A stretch of DNA of 64,000 bases from Robinsoniella peoriensis (GTDB lineage Bacteria > Bacillota > Clostridia > Lachnospirales > Lachnospiraceae): the NCBI RefSeq assembly GCF_000797495.1, contig NZ_JTGN01000003.1, positions 232,357 to 296,356 on the forward strand, written 5' to 3'. Made by a program: the position numbers and the translations under genes. The notes beneath the pieces are model-generated. The model saw nothing but the letters and a program-made list of their open reading frames with translations. It had not been told where the DNA came from and made no database searches. Positions 35,344 through 42,756 of the stretch are shown here, piece by piece. Numbering within the stretch: the stretch's first letter is position 1; each line of letters begins with the position of its first letter.

Positions 35344-35491
35344 ATTTCTATCCTCCATCTTTAGTATGGCTTTATGGTAAATCATCTTATATGAAATATA
35401 TACAGTCACTTGACAGCTAGGTGATGCACTTTATATTTTAAAGGTGGTTAATTAACATTAAAATGCATAGAAAAGGTATGAGGTGTGGAGT

Positions 35492-35830
35492 ATGAGGCTG
35501 TGGAGTAGAATCAAACGTGCATGGTTGGAATATTGGAGAGAGGATGAATTTGACAATTCGATGAAGCATTTAAGCCAATCAGATAAACGCTCCATATGGC
35601 ACGGAGCATTTATTATGTGTATGGCTACGGTAAGCCTCTGCTGTTTTGTGATTGCAACAAGTAATTTACGTGTGAGCCGGCAGAATGAAAAAGGTAAAGA
35701 GGTTTTGAATACCATAGGTGCCTACATGGCATCTGCAACAGAAGATGAGTATAATGAGATTGCCAAAATCATCAGACGGGATCTGATACTTGGCGAGTAT
35801 GGACAGGATATTAAAAAAGCTGCTCAATAG
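35492..35830 (+). CDS. small single-helix membrane protein, unknown
   Basis: The 112-residue product (ATG 35492, GAGGTG upstream) has one clear membrane helix (about 40-60, GAFIMCMATVSLCCFVIAT) preceded by a polar, Trp-rich N-terminus and followed by an acidic helical tail ending DIKKAAQ. The TAG stop is followed by further coding-like sequence in the same frame (35831 on). It may be a gene of an integrative element, but I do not recognise the family. Confidence 0.5.
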   Translation: MRLWSRIKRAWLEYWREDEFDNSMKHLSQSDKRSIWHGAFIMCMATVSLCCFVIATSNLRVSRQNEKGKEVLNTIGAYMASATEDEYNEIAKIIRRDLILGEYGQDIKKAAQ

Positions 35831-36303
35831 ATTCCCAATACTTCTAAAGACTGCATTACCTGCATGGAGAGTTATCCGGCACAGGCTTACCTTATTTGTA
35901 CTAATAATGGGGGATTGTATTCTTTGGATTTGTTTGAAAATGGTTTGATTCGGATAGTGATGATGGCGGAACAAGAATGAATTTTGGATATGATGAGATT
36001 AGCCAGACCAGTATTCGTATTACAAAAAGCCCGGGGCAGAGTGAAGGAAGTGCTGTGGTTCAGCGTGAAAGAGGTATTGTGAGCGTGCAAAGAATAAAAA
36101 AGGTGTTTTGCGATGAGTGTATTGAAAAAATTCTTAACACGGTTCAGAATAAGTTGCTTGAAGAGTTTGTTATTTTTGATGCGGATAATAAATTGTTCTA
36201 TCCTCTCAGTGAGGGAACGGTGAAAATAGGACGTTATGCTTTGGAGATTGTATATGGCAGCTATGGAAACTATGAAATTAGGATCAAGTATACGGAAGAA
36301 TAG
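35831..36303 (+). pseudogene. frameshifted conserved hypothetical gene
   Basis: Between 35831 and 35977 the frame encodes CITCMESYPAQAYLICTNNG and LYSLDLFENG. The frame that continues the sense (DSDDGGTRMNFGYDEIS) is displaced by one base near 35939, and runs to 36303. Read with one correction the two parts make a single protein of about 150 residues with a conserved CxxC. The proper start is missing or obscured. I recognise the pattern as one recurring on Lachnospiraceae mobile elements, without known function. Confidence 0.55.
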
Positions 36304-36518
36304 TATATAAAAGAAAAGATTATTTTTGGGCTGTCCTAAGTATCCTCTATAAGGCAAAAAAGGCTATAAATTATTAGAGAATGAACTAATGTTCCTATCG
36401 TTAAATTTGGGGTTTAGCTTTTCGGGTTAAAACGGTTATACACAATTTATCTGTATTTTTAGTTAGGGGCGTGATATAATAAAAAATATCTTTGTATAAA
36501 TAAATGTGAGGAAGTGCC

Positions 36519-37757
36519 ATGAAGGATAGCAAATTACGGGATGAAGTTATTAGTCACTATTTGAATTCAAGTAGTTTTAATGGTTTGCCTATTTACGAAA
36601 TAGAAAATTATGATGTAAATGAGATGATAGAATTAATCAAAGATGGATTTGTACAAGCAATTTCCGAAGTTGATGTGTTGAATCCTCATATCAAAGGATT
36701 TGATTTAGAATTATCTAAGGAACATCAAATAGTAAATGCAAGGAATACTGATGGACATACATGTTTTTATCCAACAGATATGGCATTAGAAGGAATCCAA
36801 ATTGATTATCAGAAACCATATACCGTTCTTTTACAAAGAGGCAAGGAAAAGTTCGAAGTAATTTTTTTTGATATAGAAATATTAGAAAGATATATTAATA
36901 ATCCTAAGTTTTTAGTTATGGATAATGGGTATAGAGGTACTATATGTATTAAAGATGAATTTTATAAAGAAAGTTCTTCAAACGAATATATTAAGGATTA
37001 TGGTATGGCATATATAGAGGGAGAAAAACTAAATAGGGCAATAGGAGTCTTTGTAATAGATTTGGCTAAATTATCGCCTAAGATTCAGATGCTTTGGAAA
37101 GGTTTTGAGTTAGAAAATCAAAATAATTGTAAAGTCAGTGAGGGGTTTATTAAAAATTTGATTATGGGAGAATGGGTCACCCAATACTGGATATTTCATG
37201 CTCTTTTAGGGGAAATGAAAGTGATTAATAATCTTTGTGGAGCAATGAATATTCCTAAATTATTTTCACATACATATGGAACATTTTATACAGATATGCC
37301 AGAGGGATATAGAAATATACTATTGCCAACAATGAAAAATTATTATGATTTTGTATTAGTGCTTGAAAAATTGGTAGTACACAATATTTCGATAAAAGCA
37401 TTTCAAAAAGATTCTGTACTTATAAGAGGAATTGAACGAAAAGATGAGGAAGGGAAGGATAAGGGGAGTATTGTAATGTTCAAAGAGTGGCTTCTGCAAA
37501 ATGTTCAAGCCAATTTTGACGTAGATGAAGTTATAATTAAACCAATCAAACAGGTAAGAAAGATTAGACAGGTTCCTGCACATGAATTAACTAATAATAG
37601 TTACAATGTAGATGTATATGAAAAGCAGAAAGAATTGATGGTAGATATATATGGTTCCATTAGGGCAATAAGAATTTTGCTTAGGGGACATCCACTTACA
37701 AAAGATGTGGAGATTCCGGATTATTTAAAAGATGGAAAGAACATTGTATTTTACTAA
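36519..37757 (+). CDS. unknown cargo protein with a HEPN-like R-x4-H motif
   Basis: The 412-residue protein starts after GTGAGGAAG, with an extended -10 (TG-A-TATAAT, ending 36480) upstream. No signal peptide or membrane segment is seen. I do not recognise the overall fold. The C-terminal third is helical and holds R350-x4-H355 (RQVPAH), followed by a long helix (YEKQKELMVDIYGSIRAIRILL), which resembles the R-x4-6-H catalytic motif of HEPN RNases used in abortive infection systems. Its codon use is much more AT-rich than guaA's. It is followed by repeat R2. A defence role is inference. Confidence 0.6.
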   Translation: MKDSKLRDEVISHYLNSSSFNGLPIYEIENYDVNEMIELIKDGFVQAISEVDVLNPHIKGFDLELSKEHQIVNARNTDGHTCFYPTDMALEGIQIDYQKPYTVLLQRGKEKFEVIFFDIEILERYINNPKFLVMDNGYRGTICIKDEFYKESSSNEYIKDYGMAYIEGEKLNRAIGVFVIDLAKLSPKIQMLWKGFELENQNNCKVSEGFIKNLIMGEWVTQYWIFHALLGEMKVINNLCGAMNIPKLFSHTYGTFYTDMPEGYRNILLPTMKNYYDFVLVLEKLVVHNISIKAFQKDSVLIRGIERKDEEGKDKGSIVMFKEWLLQNVQANFDVDEVIIKPIKQVRKIRQVPAHELTNNSYNVDVYEKQKELMVDIYGSIRAIRILLRGHPLTKDVEIPDYLKDGKNIVFY

Positions 37758-37784
37758 CACATGTACAAAAGCATTTCTAAATAG

Positions 37785-37846
37785 TGGCAACAATTTGACA
37801 ACAGAAAATCAGTAAGCTAGAATACATGATGTACTTGAAGTAAAAA
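37785..37846 (+). repeat. 62-bp direct repeat R2 (left of membrane gene)
   Basis: This matches R3 (38778-38839) at 56 of 62 positions by eye. Its first 22 bases are the paired half-sites TGGCAACAATT and TGACAACAGAA with an 11-bp period, as in R1. An inverted GAATCCGCATAAA, the complement of the R1 core, follows at 37853-37865. Confidence 0.85.
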
Positions 37847-38039
37847 AGACGTGAATCCGCATAAAATTTAATAGAAATAGTTAAGAAAAACAAAGGACAC
37901 GCCGAATTTGATTAAACTAAATTTTGGCACAAATTATTTTATATAGCAGGTAGTCCATAGGAGTGCCTGCTGTATATATATTCTTGCAGATTGGTACAAA
38001 AAAAGCTGCAAATTCAATAATACTTAGGAGAAAGAAGTT

Positions 38040-38777
38040 ATGGAGGAAAGACCGGCAAAGAGTGAAGTTAATAAGGCTGAACAGAAGGTACAGAAAAAAT
38101 CAGAAAAAGATAGAAACGGAATAATAGGTGGTCTTGTATTTGGCATCCTTTTAGTATTTCTTGCTTTTCAAATATATGATAAGATATTTGATTTCCCAAT
38201 TGGACAGATGCTAGTATATATAATAGGCTTTTTGGCATTTATTTGCTTTATGGTATCTGTAAGCAGTTTCTTCGATTTGAAAGAATCAAAGAAAATGGAA
38301 AAATTAGAAGAAGAGGCTCGTATAGAGGAAAAAGAGTTTTCAGAAATAGATCCAGAGAAAAGAGCCTTGAGAGCAGAAAAAATGTTTAGAATGAATCAAA
38401 AGGAGTTAATGAGATATTATGATATGAATTTAACTCAAACGAAATTTCTCTCTGTACTTGGTATTATAATGGTTATATTTGGTATACTGATAGTAGGAGT
38501 AACCTTGTATATGTATACGTCTTTTGAAACGGATGAGATTCTGTTAGTAGTAGGGAGTCTAAGTGGGATTGCTGTAGATTTTATTGGAGCGATTTTTATT
38601 AAGATGTATACTAAAAATATAGAGGCAGCTGTTAAGTTTCATGCAAAATTTGCAGAAAGTAACAATCTTTTGCTTGCAAATTCAATTGCCAATAAAATAG
38701 AGGATGGCAAGATTAGAGAGAGCACTTTATCAGATATATCCAAAAAAATTATTTTATCAAAAAATACAATGGAGTAA
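38040..38777 (+). CDS. four-helix membrane protein, TRADD-N-associated type
   Basis: The 245-residue protein has a charged N-terminus (1-26), two membrane helices (about 28-45 and 56-76), a cytoplasmic charged segment with RAEKMFRMNQKELMRYYDMN (111-130), two more helices (about 138-159 and 166-189), and a C-terminal helix (FHAKFAESNNLLLANSIANKI with flanks). The motif before helix 3 and the pattern after helix 4 resemble the TRADD-N-associated transmembrane domain found in bacterial conflict and signalling proteins; the assignment is from pattern memory. AGGAG lies upstream. It is bracketed by 62-bp direct repeats and followed by the SMC-like ATPase gene. Confidence 0.65.
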   Translation: MEERPAKSEVNKAEQKVQKKSEKDRNGIIGGLVFGILLVFLAFQIYDKIFDFPIGQMLVYIIGFLAFICFMVSVSSFFDLKESKKMEKLEEEARIEEKEFSEIDPEKRALRAEKMFRMNQKELMRYYDMNLTQTKFLSVLGIIMVIFGILIVGVTLYMYTSFETDEILLVVGSLSGIAVDFIGAIFIKMYTKNIEAAVKFHAKFAESNNLLLANSIANKIEDGKIRESTLSDISKKIILSKNTME

Positions 38778-38839
38778 TGGCAACATATTGGCAACAGAAA
38801 ATCAGTAAGCCAGAATAAATGATGTAATTGAAGTAAAAA
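38778..38839 (+). repeat. 62-bp direct repeat R3 (right of membrane gene)
   Basis: It begins on the base after the membrane gene's stop codon and matches R2 with six mismatches. Half-sites TGGCAACATAT and TGGCAACAGAA have the 11-bp period. Confidence 0.85.
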
Positions 38840-39020
38840 GTGGCGTATATTATTGGATTAATACCCATGGCAGATTGAGAGTGTTCCTTTTTAACGAAAT
38901 ATGGTATAATTTAGAAAAGAAAATAGAAGTGTAGAAAATTACGAATAGAGAATTCGTATTAAAGTAAAAGATACAATGTATTTAAAAGAAATAAAAGTAC
39001 AGTATTAGGGAGAAAACATT

Positions 39021-41774
39021 ATGTTGGAAAAGGTAAAAGGGATTTCTGTTCAGGGTAGATGTTTTGAAGATATAGCGAATCTAGAATTTTATCCTAATGA
39101 AAAAGATAGAATAGCTATTATATATGGTAAAAATGGTAGTGGTAAGAGCACAATATCTGAAGGAATTCTTGCGTCAAATTTGCAAAACGATGTCTCAGAT
39201 ATTTCAGTTTCTTTTTTGAGCAATGATCAGGAGATGCCATCAATTACAAGCGTTTCAGTGTTCAATGAGTGCTATATAGATAAAAATGTCAAGATAGAGG
39301 AAGATGCGTTAGGCACAATTATTTTACTTGGGGGACGTGTTGATTTAGAAGATGAAATTAACAAAAAGAAAAAGGATAGAGAAGATATAAAAAATGACTT
39401 AGCCTTAAAAAAAGCAGATCTTGATCAGTGTGGTGATAAAAAAAATCCACTTAGTCCATTATATCACATGGAAAGAATCAAAAAAATTCTAAAACAACCT
39501 AGTGGATGGGCGGAAATTGATTCGAAAATCAAAGGAAGTCGTGTTAATAGTTCCGTAACCGATGCAGTAATTAATGAGATAAGCACAATGTCTACCGAAT
39601 TAAGTATTCCTGAATTGAAAAAAAAGCTTGATGAAACTCGGAATCTCTTAAATAAAATTCAAACGACAGAAAAATATATGAATAAAATAAAACAAATTAA
39701 TCATGAAGTAGAAAAAGAAGAATTAATTTGTAAGGTATTGGAAAAATTAATAAAAAAACCTGTTTTAACAGAACGCGAAAAGTTGATTATCTTAGCGATA
39801 GAGCAGGGGCAGCAGGTTAATGTGGAAGAAGCCAGAGCAAAATTTGTGGATAATCAAGTAAAGCATTGTCCGTATTGTTTTCAATTGGTTACAGATGAAT
39901 ATAAGAGTGATTTAATTGCAAGCATAGATCAAGTTTTAAATAAAGATGTTGATGAGCATAAAACAGAGCTAAATGAGATAGTATTTCCGCAATTGGTTGA
40001 CGATTATGAGCAGTATATAACGTTGGATTCAGAACTTGTAAATAAGATTTTGAATCAGCTGGAAATCTGTAAGACTATTATTGAACAATATAAAGGGTAT
40101 ATTAAAGAAAAAACTAATAATATATATACAATAATTGATATAAGTCGATTAGGTTTATCCGAAAATATTGAACAACTTAATGTACTACTGTATAAGTTGG
40201 AAGAAAAGCGTAGACAATTCAATGAAGCATCGAGCAAAATCGAATCAACGAAAAAGCAATTGATTAATATAAATAAATTGATAGCACATCACCAAATTGC
40301 GCAAAATCTAGACGATTATAATAATCAATTGCATGAACATAGACTACGTAAGAATACATACGATGATAAAAATAATGCTTATAAAAAAATATGTGATGAA
40401 ATTTTACAACTTGAGGCAGAAAAAAGTAGTATAGGATTAGCTATTGGTGCTATAAACAATGCTCTTGATTATGTGTTTTTTACAAAAGGAAGACTATCAA
40501 TAGAACTTAGAAACAACAAATATTATTTAAAGTCAAAGGGTCATGATGTTAAACCTAAAAAAATTTCTTTGGGGGAAAGAAATATAATTGCATTATGTTA
40601 CTTTTTTACACAGATTATGGAGAACCAAGAGGTAGTACAAGCTTATCAGAATGAGAAAATGGTAATAATTGATGATCCTATATCAAGTTTTGATTTTGAA
40701 AATAAAGTAGGGATAATGTCTTTCTTGCGGTATCAAATAAATAGAATTATACGAGCAAATAGTCAAAGCAAGTTATTAATCTTATCACATGATCTTGTTA
40801 CAGTATTTGACTTAAGAAAAGCTGTTGATGAGATATGTGTTGCAACCAAAAAGGATGCTGGTGTAGGTCATACCACTTATTCAGTGTTTGAGCTAGTAGA
40901 TAATGGGCTTAATGCGTTTAAAAATAAGCGGAGCGAATATAGTGAGTTATTACAAATCATTTATGTATATGCCAAAAGCTCTGGTGATGAAGGGAATATT
41001 ACTATAGGGAATACAATGCGCCGTGCATTAGAGGCATTTTCGACATTTAATTATAGAACAAGTATACAAGATGTTTCATGTGATGCTAATGTGCTGAAGA
41101 CGTTAGGAGATCATTCTAGTTATTTCGAAAACTTAATGTATCGATTGGTTTTGCATAATGAAAGTCATTATGAAGAACAAATATATAATTTACACGATAA
41201 TGCTAATTTTTATAATTATATATCAGAAAGTGAAAAAAGGCGAACAGCAAGAGATGTTCTTTGCTTTATGTTTTTTATTAATCCGGATCATATCAAAGCA
41301 CACTTGAAAAATGTGAGTAATGCTATTAAGGACATTGAAGGATGGGCGAAAAGTATACCTAGTAATGCGACATTTGAAATAAAGGAAACTCAACTAGAAG
41401 AAATGAAGCCAAGAGTTATTAAATTATATGATTTACCGCTTTCTGCAGGATTGGGTAATAGTATCCTTGAGGATAATGTTCCTTATAAAGATTATGAAAC
41501 AGATAATGAAAAGTGTGATTTTGCTCTGAAAATCAGAGGGAATAGTATGGAGCCTATTATAAAAGATGGAAACATTGTTCTGATAAAAGAATGTAATATG
41601 CTTGAAGAGGGGCAAATTGGAGCTTTTTATCATAACGGAGAGGTTTATTGTAAGAGAATACAACATAATGAAAAAAATACATATATGGTCTCTATAAATA
41701 GTGATTATCCAGATATAATGATTGATGAATATGATAATTTTAAGGTGTATGGTAAAGTAGTTGAGATCAAATAG
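39021..41774 (+). CDS. SMC/RloC-like ATPase with zinc hook fused to a LexA-type S24 peptidase
   Basis: The 917-residue protein has an N-terminal ATPase lobe with Walker A GKNGSGKST (36-44). A long coiled coil (about 110-480) is interrupted by a hook CPYC (Cys283, Cys286). The C-terminal lobe has the ABC-like signature SLGER (516-520), Walker B VIIDDPISSFDFE (Asp551, Asp552) and a following His in LILSHD. This is the AAA_13/RloC layout. After a helical region (RLVLHNESH near 715) comes a complete S24 domain: cleavage pair Ala809-Gly810, Ser842 in GNSMEP and Lys878 in YCKRI, spaced 33 and 36 residues, close to LexA. RloC-type proteins are restriction-linked RNases; S24 proteins autocleave on RecA-ssDNA. 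Ribosome site AGGGAG. TATAAT lies at 38905-38910. Confidence 0.88.
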   Translation: MLEKVKGISVQGRCFEDIANLEFYPNEKDRIAIIYGKNGSGKSTISEGILASNLQNDVSDISVSFLSNDQEMPSITSVSVFNECYIDKNVKIEEDALGTIILLGGRVDLEDEINKKKKDREDIKNDLALKKADLDQCGDKKNPLSPLYHMERIKKILKQPSGWAEIDSKIKGSRVNSSVTDAVINEISTMSTELSIPELKKKLDETRNLLNKIQTTEKYMNKIKQINHEVEKEELICKVLEKLIKKPVLTEREKLIILAIEQGQQVNVEEARAKFVDNQVKHCPYCFQLVTDEYKSDLIASIDQVLNKDVDEHKTELNEIVFPQLVDDYEQYITLDSELVNKILNQLEICKTIIEQYKGYIKEKTNNIYTIIDISRLGLSENIEQLNVLLYKLEEKRRQFNEASSKIESTKKQLININKLIAHHQIAQNLDDYNNQLHEHRLRKNTYDDKNNAYKKICDEILQLEAEKSSIGLAIGAINNALDYVFFTKGRLSIELRNNKYYLKSKGHDVKPKKISLGERNIIALCYFFTQIMENQEVVQAYQNEKMVIIDDPISSFDFENKVGIMSFLRYQINRIIRANSQSKLLILSHDLVTVFDLRKAVDEICVATKKDAGVGHTTYSVFELVDNGLNAFKNKRSEYSELLQIIYVYAKSSGDEGNITIGNTMRRALEAFSTFNYRTSIQDVSCDANVLKTLGDHSSYFENLMYRLVLHNESHYEEQIYNLHDNANFYNYISESEKRRTARDVLCFMFFINPDHIKAHLKNVSNAIKDIEGWAKSIPSNATFEIKETQLEEMKPRVIKLYDLPLSAGLGNSILEDNVPYKDYETDNEKCDFALKIRGNSMEPIIKDGNIVLIKECNMLEEGQIGAFYHNGEVYCKRIQHNEKNTYMVSINSDYPDIMIDEYDNFKVYGKVVEIK

Positions 41775-41964
41775 TAATTCTTTCACAAAATATAAAATCT
41801 ATAAATAGGAATGAGTTCATTTTAAGTACAGTTATTGGGATGGTCAAAGAAACGGAGAATAATATAATGAAAATGGATACTAATTGATCTATAAATGCAA
41901 TATCAAATAACAGAATTATATTATAATGAGACGAGTTTAAATAGCGTCTGAAAACAAGGAACCA
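41775..41964. other. AT-rich gap after the ATPase gene
   Basis: I see no gene here. There are weak -10-like TATAAT strings but no paired -35, and no terminator until 42062. Confidence 0.5.
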
Positions 41965-42031
41965 CAGTGTTTATGCGGTTTCCAAGCATTTTATATTATA
42001 ACCGCTCGGTGACATTAATATGACATTAATT
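41965..42031 (+). repeat. att-like repeat cluster R4 at the right side of the island
   Basis: TGTTTATGCGGTTTCC matches the R1 copy after guaA except at one base, in the same orientation. It is followed at 42010-42031 by TGACATTAATA and TGACATTAATT, again two half-sites with an 11-bp period but a different core from R1-R3. Confidence 0.7.
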
Positions 42032-42061
42032 GGCGCTATAAGCCCAAAATTAAGAATACAG

Positions 42062-42098
42062 CCGCTCCATGGTATAAAATGGAGCGGTTGCTTTTTAC
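42062..42098 (+). terminator. intrinsic terminator at the right end of the island
   Basis: CCGCTCCAT pairs with ATGGAGCGG and is followed by TTGCTTTTT. Confidence 0.85.
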
Positions 42099-42100
42099 AG

Positions 42101-42550
42101 TTATTCTAGTGGTAATCCATAGCTTGTGAGACAGTAGACAATTCCACAGATTTCCAAATAATCCGCTTGAAAGATTTCTACAACAGCAAGCTCAGTTTCA
42201 TTTTTTGTATCTAACTCAACTTCATTCTTAAATTCTTTTATTGTCACAAAGGATTTCTCTCTCTTTTCCCGATCTCGATAAATTTTTTCATTGCCTATAT
42301 CAATAATAGCTGGGTACTCTTAAATAAGGTTCTGAAATTGATGGAGGAAGCCGAGCAATTGATCTTTTACAGAGACATTCCAGGATAAACCGTGAACTTT
42401 TAAGGTATTTAATTGTGTGAAAAGCATCTTTTCCTTATCTAGGTAAAGATGAGTATAAGTTTCCAAACATGGTAAGGTCACAGTTCCGGTACATACAGAA
42501 GACTTCCCGAGAGTTACTTTAATTGGTATCCCCAAACAAGCGGGACTCAT
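42101..42550 (-). pseudogene. stop-interrupted conserved hypothetical gene
   Basis: One frame encodes about 149 residues, from MSPACLGIPIKVTLG to the stop at 42101-42103. A single TAA (42320-42322) interrupts it after codon 76, and coding continues in the same frame (EYPAIIDIGNEKIYRDREKR onward, ending SYGLPLE). The continuation is too regular to be chance. I do not recognise a function; comparable proteins occur on Firmicutes mobile elements. No ribosome site is obvious. Confidence 0.6.
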
Positions 42551-42649
42551 TAAGAGTCTGGCCTCATAAAAATATAAAGGAAGTGGTGTAAATGCGCAAT
42601 CCCCTCATCCCCACATTTCTACAAAATCCCCCATATTTCTCACGTTTTC

Positions 42650-42678
42650 TTGCTGAATCCTCAATACTATGCTAAAAT
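42650..42678 (+). promoter_or_regulatory. promoter of the asparagine synthetase-like gene
   Basis: TTGCTG (42650-42655), a 17-bp spacer and TAAAAT (42673-42678). Confidence 0.55.
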
Positions 42679-42756
42679 AAACAAGTAAATCAAACAAATA
42701 TCCTGGTTGGAAGCGACAAACCAGAAAAAGATACTATATATGAGAGGGATACACAC

